A DNA stretch of 64,000 nt from contig NZ_AKJT01000049.1 in assembly GCF_000282195.1 (NCBI RefSeq), positions 1 through 64,000 on the forward strand. The letters run 5' to 3'. The position numbers and the translations under genes are program-made. Below the pieces are notes generated by a model, which was not told where the DNA came from, did no database searches, and was given only the letters and a program-made list of their open reading frames with translations. Below are positions 54,132 through 62,649 of the stretch, piece by piece. Origin of the DNA: Pseudomonas sp. GM18 (GTDB lineage Bacteria > Pseudomonadota > Gammaproteobacteria > Pseudomonadales > Pseudomonadaceae). How positions within the stretch are numbered: position 1 is the stretch's first letter; the number at the start of each line of letters is the position of its first letter.

Positions 54132-55036
54132 TGCGAAGCCTCCAGCATGCGCCGACGACGGCCAGTGATGTATTCGGATAAGGTCATGATCGCCAGGGTG
54201 GTGACGATCAGCACCACACCGGCAGCGGAGGCGGCAGGCCAGTTCATCAGCGGGGCGATCTGGTCATGGACCATCACCGCCAGCATCGGCACGCGCCGAC
54301 CGCCGAGCAGCAAAGGCACCACGAAGCTGCTGGCGTTGTAGGCGAACACCAGCGTTGCGCCGGTGATGATCCCCGGAAAACTCATCGGCAACACCACTTG
54401 GCGAAACACCTGAAAGCGACTGGCGCCCAGGGTGGCAGCGGCTTCTTCGTAAGAGCGGGCGACACCGCGCATGGCGCTGGCAATCGGCAGCACCGCCAGC
54501 GGGAACGCGGTTTGCACCAGGCCCATCAATACGCCGTTCTGGTTGTACAGCAGCATGATCGGCCGCTTGATCAGGCCCAGGCCCATCAGCGCCTGATTGA
54601 GCATCCCGCCCGGGCCGAGAATCACCAGCCAGCCATAGCTTTGCAGCAGCAGGTTGACCAGCAACGGCAGCAGCACCGCCGCAAGGAAGATCCGCCGCAC
54701 AAACGGTGAGGTCAGGCGCGACATGGTGTAGGCCACCGGGATCGCCAGCAGCACCGCGATCACCGCGCTGATCAGCGCCAGGCGCAGGGTCAGCAACAAG
54801 GATTTGAGGTAGTACGGTTCCAGCAATTGCGCGTAACTGGCCAGGCTGAAGCCGGACCACTCCGCGCCTTTGGTGCCGACGCTCATGCGCAGCACCAGGA
54901 GGCTCGCGGCAATCAGCACGCCGAGAAACAGCATCGACGGCGAGAGAAAAAACCACGCGCGCGCCGTCGGTGAGACACCCCGATCGGCGCGCGTTGGCGC
55001 GGCGCTTACCGGATGGGTCAAAGGTTGGTGTTCCAT
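54128..55036 (-). CDS. ABC transporter permease (PotB-type)
   Basis: A 302-residue permease starting at the ATG at 55036 (MEHQPLTHPVSAAPT); the open frame runs upstream into an inverted repeat and is not used. Six helices and the loop YEEAAATLGASRFQVFRQVV near residues 201-220 identify the family. A 219-base gap with a repeat separates it from the binding-protein gene, so the permease and ATPase levels may differ from the binding protein. Confidence 0.9.
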   Translation of the reverse strand: MEHQPLTHPVSAAPTRADRGVSPTARAWFFLSPSMLFLGVLIAASLLVLRMSVGTKGAEWSGFSLASYAQLLEPYYLKSLLLTLRLALISAVIAVLLAIPVAYTMSRLTSPFVRRIFLAAVLLPLLVNLLLQSYGWLVILGPGGMLNQALMGLGLIKRPIMLLYNQNGVLMGLVQTAFPLAVLPIASAMRGVARSYEEAAATLGASRFQVFRQVVLPMSFPGIITGATLVFAYNASSFVVPLLLGGRRVPMLAVMVHDQIAPLMNWPAASAAGVVLIVTTLAIMTLSEYITGRRRRMLEASQ

Positions 55037-55086
55037 AGCAAGGGTCTCGTCAATGGAAAGCAGCAAGACTGAGATTCGGCAAAACC

Positions 55087-55232
55087 TGTGGCGAGGGAGC
55101 TTGTCGGATCGCCGCACCGTCCCGCTGGGTCGCGCAGCGACCCCAATCAATCACCGCGCCCTTTCGGATAGAACGCGGTGTCTGGTTTTGCGGCTGCTAC
55201 GCAGCCGAGCGGGAGCTAGCTCCCTCGCCACA
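55087..55232. repeat. Inverted repeat, TGTGGCGAGGG family (second copy)
   Basis: TGTGGCGAGGGAGCT at the left and AGCTCCCTCGCCACA at the right are exact inverses, with internal GCAGCC/GGCTGC arms. The element sits between the binding-protein and permease genes of one operon and could stabilise the upstream mRNA or reduce downstream expression. Confidence 0.85.
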
Positions 55233-55254
55233 ATGAATCTTCAAACCGCAGAAA

Positions 55255-56358
55255 TCAGGAAGAAAAGATTTCCGTGTAGCGACGAATCCATTGGTCATGC
55301 ACGGTGGCCAGGAAGGCGTTGTCGTGCATGATCGCCTTCTCGGCAATCTGCTCCGGCGTGAGGATGTACGGGCTCTTGCGGGCTTCGGCGGAGATGATCG
55401 CCTTGGCGTTGACCGGGCCGTTGTAGATGTCTTCGGCCATCTTGCCCTGCACCAGCGGGTCCAGAGAGTGGTTGATGAAGGCATAGGCCAGGTCGGTATC
55501 GCCTGGACGATTTTTCGGCATCACCGAGAGCATCAGGTCGGTGTAGAAACCTTCCTTCATGCCGAAGGTGGCGCCCAGACCGTAGGCTGGGTCGCGAATC
55601 TGTTTCGGGAAAAACGCCGGTGCGTACAAGCCGCCCATGTCCAGGGAACCGGTGCGGAACAGCTCGGCGATCTGGTTCGGGTTTTCGCCCAGGGTCACTA
55701 CGCGGCTCTTGAGTTCGGCGAGTTTCTTGAAGCCCGGTTCGATGTTGTGTTCGTCACCACCGGCCAGTTTGGCGGCGATGATGATCAGGTCCATGGCCTC
55801 GGTCCAGTTCGGCGGCGGCAGGAAAATGTTCGGGGCCAGGTCGGCGTCCCACATCGCGGCGTAGCTGTCCGGTGCTTCTTTGAGGGTGCGGGTGCTGTAG
55901 ACGAGGCTGTTGCACCACAACAGATAACCAATGCCGTGACCGTTGGCGCCGGTGCGGTATTTCTCCGGTACATCCACCAGGTTGGGGATGCGGTTGAGGT
56001 CGGGTTTTTCCAGCAGCCCGGCGGCGGCCAGGCCTTCGGCGCCGACGCCGGCCAGGGTGATGATGTCGTACTGCGGACGATCACCGCCGGCCTTGAGTTT
56101 AGCGACCATTTCCGAGGTGCTGCCGGTGCGATCAGCGATGACCTTGCAGCCGTACTTGTCTTCGAAGGTGGCCGCGATATTGCGCAGTGCTGCCAGGCCA
56201 GTGTCATCGGACCAGGTCAGCAGGCGCAGGGTCTTGCCCGCAAAGCGCGTGTCGCTGGCATTGGCCCGGATGAACGGCATGCTCATGGCTGCCGCGGCAA
56301 CCGAGGCCACGCCCACGGTTTTGATGAATTGACGTCTGTTCAGATCGTGCTCGCCCAT
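55255..56358 (-). CDS. ABC transporter substrate-binding protein (PotD-type, Tat signal)
   Basis: A 367-residue periplasmic binding protein starting at the ATG at 56358. Its signal has the twin-arginine pattern NRRQFIKTVGVASVAAAAMS, so export is likely by Tat. The mature part has the type II solute-binding layout of polyamine/iron-type binders (RLLTWSDDTGLAALRNIAAT, then PQYDIITLAGVGAEGLAAAG, then ILTPEQIAEKA). It should deliver a small substrate to the two permeases. Position beside AruI suggests an arginine-derived or polyamine ligand; this is inference. Confidence 0.88.
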   Translation of the reverse strand: MGEHDLNRRQFIKTVGVASVAAAAMSMPFIRANASDTRFAGKTLRLLTWSDDTGLAALRNIAATFEDKYGCKVIADRTGSTSEMVAKLKAGGDRPQYDIITLAGVGAEGLAAAGLLEKPDLNRIPNLVDVPEKYRTGANGHGIGYLLWCNSLVYSTRTLKEAPDSYAAMWDADLAPNIFLPPPNWTEAMDLIIIAAKLAGGDEHNIEPGFKKLAELKSRVVTLGENPNQIAELFRTGSLDMGGLYAPAFFPKQIRDPAYGLGATFGMKEGFYTDLMLSVMPKNRPGDTDLAYAFINHSLDPLVQGKMAEDIYNGPVNAKAIISAEARKSPYILTPEQIAEKAIMHDNAFLATVHDQWIRRYTEIFSS

Positions 56359-56576
56359 GAAGGACTCCCTTTGTTTTTTTAAGTATGAGGTTGGTCGCAA
56401 CCGTTGCATCCGCGCGGCCAGATCGGCTTGAAGTCCCCGGTTTCAAAGGACTTGAGCTGTACCGGCGGGTTCATCCTGAGGTCGTGCTAAACACCTGACT
56501 ATCGATAAAAACTCATTGAAGCCATGACGTTGGCGCATGCCTCCTTTCGAGGCATGCGCTCACTGTTTTCGTGCTA

Positions 56577-58037
56577 TCAGACGGCCCGGACCACGTGCTT
56601 GATTTCCTGGAACGCCTGCAAACCCCACGGCCCCAATTCGCGGCCGATGCTGCTCTGTTTGTAGCCACCCCAAGCGGTCTGCGGGAAGATCACTTGCGGC
56701 GCGTTGATCCACACAAGCCCCGCCTGCAAAGCGTTGGCGACCCGATCCGCAGCTTCTGCATTACGCGTGACCACACTGGCGACGAGACCAAACTGACTGT
56801 CGTTGGCCAGGGCAATCGCCTCGTCTTCGGAGGTGAAACTGCGCACACAGATCACCGGGCCGAAAATCTCTTCGCACCACAACGCACTGTCGAGGGGCGC
56901 GTCGATGAAAATGGTTGGCTGCAAAAAATAACCGCGCGACAGGTCCGCCGGACGATTGCCGCCGCAGATCAGCTTCGCGCCAGCGCTCAAACCGCGATCG
57001 ATGTGACCCAGCACCCGCTGGTATTGCGCCTGATTGACCAGTGCGCCCATTTCCACGTTCGGGTCGAACGGGTCGGCCACGCGAATGGCTTCGGCGCGGG
57101 CCTTCAATCGCGCGACAAATTTATCCGCCAGCTCATCGGCGACCAGCACCCGGCTGGTGGCGGAACACATCTGCCCTGCGTTGAAAAAACCACCGCCGCA
57201 CGCCACTTCCACGGCCAGCTCTACGTCTGCATCTTTGAGCACCAGCAGCGAGGATTTGCCGCCCAGTTCCAGGCTCACGCCTTTCACGGTTTCCGCCGCC
57301 CGCTGCATCACCTGCACGCCCACCGCATTGCTGCCGGTGAAGGAGATCTTGGCGATGCGCGGATCAGCCGATAGCGGCGCGCCGACGGCCAGGCCAGTGC
57401 CGCAGACCAGGTTGAACACACCGTTCGGCAGGCCCGCTTCGGCAATGATCGTCGCCAGTTCCAGCTCCGGCAGCGGCGTCACTTCCGACGGTTTGAGCAC
57501 CACGCAGCAACCAGCGGCCAGGGCCGGGGCGAGTTTCCAGGCGGTGGTGACCATCGGGAAATTCCACGGCACGATCAGCCCCACCACACCGCACGGTTCG
57601 CGGCGCAAACGGGCGCTGAAATCGTCGCTCGGCAACGCCACGGCGCTGTCTTGTTTCGCGTCCAGGCCTTCAGCCAGCCCGGCGTAATACTCGAAGGTGG
57701 CGATCACGTCGTCGACGTCGATGGCCGCTTCGAACAGCGGCTTGCCGTTGTTGCTCGACTGCAACTTCATCAAGTGTTCGCGCCCGGCCTGCACGCCCGC
57801 GGCGATTCTGCGCAGGATCGCCCCGCGCTCGGCGCCGGTGGTTTTCGACCATTGCTTGAACGCTTGGGTCGCCGCCGTGACGGCCTGATCGACAGCCTGC
57901 GCATCGCCGCCGTTAACGGTGGTCAGCAGCGCTTCGGTCGCCGGGTTGATCACGCGCAGATGTTCGTTGCCGGCGGACCATTGGCCGTCGATGAACAGGC
58001 CGTCGAGTGCCGTTGGGAAAGTCATGCGGAAAGTCAT
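56577..58037 (-). CDS. Aldehyde dehydrogenase (probably for 4-guanidinobutanal or a related aldehyde)
   Basis: A 486-residue NAD(P)-dependent aldehyde dehydrogenase. PWNFPMVTTAWKLAPALAAG is the cofactor region, ELGGKSSLLVLKDAD holds the general-base Glu near 256, and GGFFNAGQMCSATSR the catalytic Cys near 291. The ATG at 58037 overlaps the AruI stop (ATGA), so it is co-translated with the decarboxylase. I infer it oxidises the aldehyde that AruI releases to the acid, like the guanidinobutyraldehyde dehydrogenase of the arginine transaminase pathway. Another aldehyde is possible. Confidence 0.88.
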   Translation of the reverse strand: MTFRMTFPTALDGLFIDGQWSAGNEHLRVINPATEALLTTVNGGDAQAVDQAVTAATQAFKQWSKTTGAERGAILRRIAAGVQAGREHLMKLQSSNNGKPLFEAAIDVDDVIATFEYYAGLAEGLDAKQDSAVALPSDDFSARLRREPCGVVGLIVPWNFPMVTTAWKLAPALAAGCCVVLKPSEVTPLPELELATIIAEAGLPNGVFNLVCGTGLAVGAPLSADPRIAKISFTGSNAVGVQVMQRAAETVKGVSLELGGKSSLLVLKDADVELAVEVACGGGFFNAGQMCSATSRVLVADELADKFVARLKARAEAIRVADPFDPNVEMGALVNQAQYQRVLGHIDRGLSAGAKLICGGNRPADLSRGYFLQPTIFIDAPLDSALWCEEIFGPVICVRSFTSEDEAIALANDSQFGLVASVVTRNAEAADRVANALQAGLVWINAPQVIFPQTAWGGYKQSSIGRELGPWGLQAFQEIKHVVRAV

Positions 58038-59671
58038 TTCGACACCGCCTTCATCCACGAAGTCTGATCGATTTCAATCAGGGTCGGACCCTGACGATCG
58101 GTGGCGAGACGCAACGCCTCACGCAAGCTGTCAACACTGTTGACAGCTTCGGCCGCACAGCCCAGCGCTTTGGCCACACCAATGAAATCGGGGGTATAGA
58201 TGTCCACGCCCACCGGTTCGATGTCGCGGTTGACCATGTATTTCTTGATCTCTTCGTAGCCCTGGTTATTCCACAGCAACACGATCACCGGGGTGCGGGC
58301 TTCCACCGCACTGGCCAGTTCCGGCAGGGTGAATTGCAGGCCGCCGTCGCCGATCAGGCACACCACCGGCGGGCGTGCGCCACCTTCGACGCTGCCACCG
58401 AGCCAGGCGCCAATCGCCGCCGGCAAGGCGTAACCGAGGGTGCCGTAGCCGGTGGACGAGTTGAACCAGCGACGCGGACGCTCCGGGTTGAAAGTCAGGT
58501 TGCCGGTGTACACCGGTTGGGTCGAATCGCCGACGAACACTGCGTTCGGCAATTCATACAGCACGGTCTCCAGGAAGCGAGTCTGGGCCAGGGTCGGGGC
58601 GTCCCAGGTGGCGGCGAGCTCTTCTCGCAGGCGAGCGGCGCGCACCTGCCCCCAGTCGTTGCGGCGTTCGGCCAGCGACTTGTGGGACAGCGCACTCAAC
58701 AGGGCCTGGGCGGCGTTACGCGAGTCGGCCACCAACGCCACCTTCGGTGGGTAATTACGTACGGTCTGGTCAGGGTCGATGTCCACGCGCAGCAGCACGC
58801 CAGGGATTTCGAAGCCGCCGGCGAAGGTGACGTCGTAATCGGTTTCGGCCAGTTCGGTGCCGATGGCCAGCACCACGTCGGCCTCGGCCACCAGCGCACG
58901 GGTGGCCACCAGGCTTTGGGTCGAACCGATCAGCAGCGGATGGCTGGATTCGAGCATGCCTTTGGCATTGATGGTCAGGGCCACTGGTGCATCCAGCAGC
59001 TCGGCCAGTTCAGTCAGCTCGGCCGCCGCATCGATGGCGCCGCCACCGGCAAGAATCAACGGGCGCTTGGCACCGGCCAGCAGGTCGGTCATGCGGCTGA
59101 TCGCGCTGGGCGAAGCACCGGCACGATCGATATTCACCGGCACGCTGGCGAGCAAGTCATCGGCCTCTTCGACCAGCACGTCCAACGGGATTTCGATGTG
59201 CACCGGGCGCGGACGACCGGCCTGGAACAGTGCGAAGGCCCGCGCCAACACGCCCGGCAGTTCCGCCGCCGACATCAAGGTATGGGAGAACGCTGCCACA
59301 CCGCCGACCAGTGCGCTCTGGTTCGGCAGCTCATGCAGCTTGCCGCGCCCGCCGCCCAATTGGCTGCGCGATTGCACGCTGGAGATCACCAGCATCGGAA
59401 TCGAGTCGGCGTAAGCCTGGCCCATGGCAGTGGTGATGTTGGTCATGCCGGGGCCGGTGATGATGAAGCACACGCCCGGTTTGCCGCTGGTGCGCGCATA
59501 ACCGTCGGCCATGAAACCGGCGCCCTGTTCGTGACGTGGAGTGACGTGGTTGATGCTCGAACGGGCCAGCCCGCGATACAGCTCCACGGTATGCACCCCG
59601 GGAATGCCGAACACCTGCTCGACCCCGTAATCTTCGAGTAACTTGACCAATACTTCGCCGCACGTCGCCAT
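58034..59671 (-). CDS. aruI: 5-guanidino-2-oxopentanoate decarboxylase (ThDP enzyme, AruI-like)
   Basis: A 545-residue thiamine-diphosphate enzyme starting at the ATG at 59671. RHEQGAGFMADGYAR near 46-60 holds the cofactor-activating Glu48, and GDGGLQFTLPELASAVEART with WNNQGYEEIK near 443-470 is the ThDP-binding motif. The protein matches AruI of P. aeruginosa, which decarboxylates 2-ketoarginine to 4-guanidinobutanal. Acetolactate-synthase-like relatives share the fold, so the substrate is an inference. It is the first gene of the module, divergent from a LysR gene. Confidence 0.85.
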   Translation of the reverse strand: MATCGEVLVKLLEDYGVEQVFGIPGVHTVELYRGLARSSINHVTPRHEQGAGFMADGYARTSGKPGVCFIITGPGMTNITTAMGQAYADSIPMLVISSVQSRSQLGGGRGKLHELPNQSALVGGVAAFSHTLMSAAELPGVLARAFALFQAGRPRPVHIEIPLDVLVEEADDLLASVPVNIDRAGASPSAISRMTDLLAGAKRPLILAGGGAIDAAAELTELAELLDAPVALTINAKGMLESSHPLLIGSTQSLVATRALVAEADVVLAIGTELAETDYDVTFAGGFEIPGVLLRVDIDPDQTVRNYPPKVALVADSRNAAQALLSALSHKSLAERRNDWGQVRAARLREELAATWDAPTLAQTRFLETVLYELPNAVFVGDSTQPVYTGNLTFNPERPRRWFNSSTGYGTLGYALPAAIGAWLGGSVEGGARPPVVCLIGDGGLQFTLPELASAVEARTPVIVLLWNNQGYEEIKKYMVNRDIEPVGVDIYTPDFIGVAKALGCAAEAVNSVDSLREALRLATDRQGPTLIEIDQTSWMKAVSK

Positions 59672-59790
59672 GTGTTTGCCCTTTTTGTTCGTTTGAGACG
59701 CCGGGCCTGCGCAGTGTTTATGATGGATTGGCAGGCCCGGGAATAGCCTCATTGGAACGGGCGACACGTAGCCGCAACAATGGATAAAAA

Positions 59791-59819
59791 GTCATACTAG
59801 CCATGTCCTCACGTCATAC
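59791..59819. promoter_or_regulatory. Direct repeats in the aruI-LysR intergenic region
   Basis: GTCATAC occurs at 59791-59797 and 59813-59819, 22 bases apart (two helical turns on one face), within the 159-base gap between the divergent aruI and LysR genes. It is a candidate binding site for the LysR protein. Confidence 0.4.
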
Positions 59820-59830
59820 CTTGGATCCCA

Positions 59831-60712
59831 ATGAAACGACTGCCTCCCCTGCCGGCGCTGCACACTTTTCTGATCACCGCGCAGTGCTGCAACTTCACCC
59901 GGGCCGCCGAACAGCTGCACATCACCCAAGGCGCGGTGAGCCGGCAGATTGCCGGGCTGGAAGATCATCTGGGTTATGAGCTGTTCATCCGCCAGGCGCG
60001 GGGCTTGAGCCTGACCGCCGAAGGGCGGGAGTGGTTGCCACGGGTGCAGCAGATTTTCGGCCTGATCGACGAGGCGGTGGAGCAGATCGGCGAGAAGCGC
60101 GAAACCCTGCAACTCAAGGCGCCGACCTGCGTGATGCGCTGGCTGTTGCCGCGCCTGTTGCAATGGCAAAAGGAACGCCCGGATGTGCCGGTGGAATTGA
60201 CCACCACGGTGAAACACGGCGTGGACTTTCATCGCGAGCAGTTCGATGCCGCGGTGATGTATGGCACGCCGCCGGACAGCTCACTGGCCTCCCATCATTT
60301 GTTCGATGAGCAACTGACGCCCGTGTGTTCCCGGCCGATGCTGGAAGGGCCACAGGCCTTGCAGACACCGGCAGACCTGCAACAGCACTTGTTGCTGCAT
60401 CCGACCCGGGATGAGCGGGACTGGAAAGCCTGGTTGAAAGCGGCGGATATTCATCTGAACAATGTCGGCAAGGGCCAGCATTTCGAAACCCTGGACCTGG
60501 CGATGTCGATGGCGTCCCAAGGGACGGGTGTGGCGATTGGCGATTGGTCGTTGATCGGCGATGACCTGAGCGCCGGGCGGCTGGTCATGCCCTTTGATTT
60601 GAAAGTGAAAACCGGGTTGGCGTATTACCTGGTATTCCCCGAGAAACCGGAGCCTTCGCCGAAGTTGCGCGAATTGATGGGGTGGTTGGTGGAGCAAGCA
60701 CAGGCACGCTGA
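59831..60712 (+). CDS. LysR-family regulator (GcvA-like) of the aruI module
   Basis: A 293-residue LysR protein. The winged helix-turn-helix lies near 15-60 (NFTRAAEQLHITQGAVSRQI, then LEDHLGYELFIRQARG). The effector domain resembles GcvA-type regulators (LQLKAPTCVMRWLLPRL, HREQFDAAVMYG). Being divergent from aruI it is the expected controller of the decarboxylase/dehydrogenase genes and perhaps the importer. The effector may be an arginine-pathway metabolite; no sequence evidence fixes it. Confidence 0.9.
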   Translation: MKRLPPLPALHTFLITAQCCNFTRAAEQLHITQGAVSRQIAGLEDHLGYELFIRQARGLSLTAEGREWLPRVQQIFGLIDEAVEQIGEKRETLQLKAPTCVMRWLLPRLLQWQKERPDVPVELTTTVKHGVDFHREQFDAAVMYGTPPDSSLASHHLFDEQLTPVCSRPMLEGPQALQTPADLQQHLLLHPTRDERDWKAWLKAADIHLNNVGKGQHFETLDLAMSMASQGTGVAIGDWSLIGDDLSAGRLVMPFDLKVKTGLAYYLVFPEKPEPSPKLRELMGWLVEQAQAR

Positions 60713-60725
60713 ACCGAAATCGCCC

Positions 60726-60858
60726 TGTAGCAGCTGGCGCAGCCTGCGTTCGGCTGCGCAGCAGTCGTAAACCCTGTACCCACGGTTTTTCTGACACACC
60801 GCAGTGTATGGTTTTGCGACTGCTTCGCAGCCGAACGCAGGCTGCGCCAGCTGCTACA
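60726..60858. repeat. Inverted repeat related to the 55-base element at 25391
   Basis: TGTAGCAGCTGGCGCAGCCT at the left and its inverse ending GCCAGCTGCTACA at the right enclose a variable centre. The arms share TGTAGCAGCTG and CGTTCGGCTGCG with the element at 25391-25541. It separates two convergent genes. Confidence 0.85.
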
Positions 60859-60878
60859 AGGGATGTGGTGTTGCGAAA

Positions 60879-61493
60879 TTAATACCCAACCGTAAACCGC
60901 TGGCGGGAATGCTTCGGTGTTTCCACTTCATCCAGCAGCGCGATCGCGTAATCGGCAAAGGTAATCCAGCTGCGGCCCTGCGCACTCACCAGCAAGTCAT
61001 CCTTGCCGACTCGAAACGTGCCCGTACGCTCACCTTCGACAAATTCCGCCGACGGCGACAGGAAGGTCCAGTCCAGATCCTTTTCCTGACGCAAGGTATT
61101 CAGGAATTCGGCGCCGGCGCTGGCCTCGGCCTTGTACTCCGGCGGAAAGCCTTCGCTGTCGATCACCCGGCTGCCGCCCGGCAACAACAACGAACCGGCA
61201 CCGCCCACCACCAGCAGACGCTTGACCCCGGCCTTCTTCACCGGCTCGATAACGGCGCTGGCGGGGATGGTAGAGAAATGCGCCGCGCTGATCACTGCGT
61301 CATGGCCAGCTACTGCCGCTTGCAGAGCAGCAGCATCGAGTACATCGACGTTTTTGCTGACAACACCGGCACGCTGGCCGATTTTCGAGGTATCGCGGGC
61401 GATGGCGGTGACGCTGTGACCGCGACGCAGGGCTTCTTCCAGCAGTTGGCTACCGGCACGACCGGTGGCACCGATGATTGCGATTTTGCTCAT
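60879..61493 (-). CDS. NAD(P)-binding SDR-like protein (NmrA/epimerase type)
   Basis: A 204-residue Rossmann protein starting at the ATG at 61493 with GGAGA before it. The cofactor motif is GATGRAGS at residues 8-15. The rest (VKRLLVVGGAGSLLLPGG, DWTFLSPSAEF, SWITFADYAIALLDEVE) fits the short NAD(P)H-binding proteins often annotated as epimerases. There is no classical YxxxK active site, so it may be a sensor or a reductase of unknown substrate. Confidence 0.85.
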   Translation of the reverse strand: MSKIAIIGATGRAGSQLLEEALRRGHSVTAIARDTSKIGQRAGVVSKNVDVLDAAALQAAVAGHDAVISAAHFSTIPASAVIEPVKKAGVKRLLVVGGAGSLLLPGGSRVIDSEGFPPEYKAEASAGAEFLNTLRQEKDLDWTFLSPSAEFVEGERTGTFRVGKDDLLVSAQGRSWITFADYAIALLDEVETPKHSRQRFTVGY

Positions 61494-61531
61494 GACGTTC
61501 TCCAGTTGGCTTGGGTGAATCTGTATTGATT

Positions 61532-61642
61532 GATCGTTCCCACGCTCTGCGTGGGAATGCCTCAACGGACGCTCCGCGTTCGGCTTTTGATGGGACGCGG
61601 AGCGTCCCGGGCTGCGTTCCTTTGCTGCGCGTGGGAACGATC
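61532..61642. repeat. Palindromic extragenic repeat, GATCGTTCCCACGC family (copy 3)
   Basis: Same family as 28257-28364 and 46642-46748; here the outer ends read GATCGTTCCCACGCTCTGCG and the inverse GCGCGTGGGAACGATC. It lies between the NAD(P)-binding protein and the metallo-beta-lactamase-fold gene, which run in the same direction. Confidence 0.85.
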
Positions 61643-61653
61643 ATCTCAGCGAG

Positions 61654-62535
61654 TTACCACTTCATCTCGCCCTTGGCGACTTTGGCGCTCAGCTCCAGCG
61701 AGCTTTCTTCGCCCAGGGTCGGGTAGCGTTTTTTCATCGCGCCGATCAGTTCGGCAGCATCTTTCGCCTTGGCGGTCTCTTCGTCGAAAGCCTTGATGTA
61801 ATCGGCGGTGAACTGCACAGCGGCCAGCGAACGAGCGCTCTCACCGAGGTAGTGACCCGGCACGATGGTGTTCGGCTTCAGGGTTTCGATGGAGTGCAGC
61901 GTAGTCAGCCAATCGGCGTGAGACTGCGCAGTTTGGGTATCAGCCATCCACACGTGAATGTTTTCGGCGACAACCACGCCACCGACCACTGCCTTGATCG
62001 ACGGGATCCACACAAAGCTGCGATCCGGTTGCTTGCCATCCAGGCCGAGCACCTGCAGTTTCTGCCCCTCCAGCATCAGGCTGTCGCCCTTGAGCACGTG
62101 CGGCACGATGGTTTTGTTCGGCACGTCGGCGCCCATTTTCGGGCCCCAGAACGCCAGTTTGCCGTCGACGGTTTTCTTGATGTGGTCAACGGTCGGTTGC
62201 GAGGCCAGCACTTTGGCGTTCGGGAACGCTTGGGTGATGGTGTCGAGGCCGAAGTAGTAATCCGGGTCACCGTGGCTGATGTAGATGGTGGTCAGTTGCT
62301 TGCCGCTGGCGCGGATTTTTTCCACTACCTGTTCGGCCTGGGCTTTGCCGAATTGCGCGTCCACCAGAATCGCTTCCTTATCGCCGCTGACCAGTACCGA
62401 GGTCACCGGGAAGATTGCGTTGGTGCCAGGATTGTAGACGTCCAGCGTCAGGGTCGACGCCGCAGCGGCGTGGGCCGCGAAGCCCAGTGCGGCGGTTGCC
62501 AGAAGAATGCGTTTGATTGAAGTGAAGCCGATCAT
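61654..62535 (-). CDS. Metallo-beta-lactamase-fold protein with signal peptide
   Basis: A 293-residue secreted protein starting at the ATG at 62535 behind GGAG. Residues 1-26 are a signal peptide ending AAHAAAAS. The fold matches the MBL superfamily (VSGDKEAILVDAQFGKAQAE, VVAENIHVW, TIVPGHYLGES), but the HxHxDH metal motif reads HGDPDYYFG near 90-98: His then Asp where His is normal, and Tyr at the last His. The later GH of PGHYLG is kept. Either it binds one metal with an altered site or it has another role. A divergent LysR gene lies 114 bases away and probably controls it. Confidence 0.82.
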   Translation of the reverse strand: MIGFTSIKRILLATAALGFAAHAAAASTLTLDVYNPGTNAIFPVTSVLVSGDKEAILVDAQFGKAQAEQVVEKIRASGKQLTTIYISHGDPDYYFGLDTITQAFPNAKVLASQPTVDHIKKTVDGKLAFWGPKMGADVPNKTIVPHVLKGDSLMLEGQKLQVLGLDGKQPDRSFVWIPSIKAVVGGVVVAENIHVWMADTQTAQSHADWLTTLHSIETLKPNTIVPGHYLGESARSLAAVQFTADYIKAFDEETAKAKDAAELIGAMKKRYPTLGEESSLELSAKVAKGEMKW

Positions 62536-62649
62536 CTGTTGCTCCGTTGTCCGAATGCCGTGCTTGGCGATGGGACAGAGCTTAGTTGCCTGGTTCGATA
62601 CAAAAAATGCGATGCTTGAACATAGTTTGTTTCTGAAAGCGGGCAAATC

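Noticed and set aside
58007..59641. 544-residue frame antisense to aruI
   Set aside because: Shadow of the decarboxylase; no start signal and no recognisable domain.
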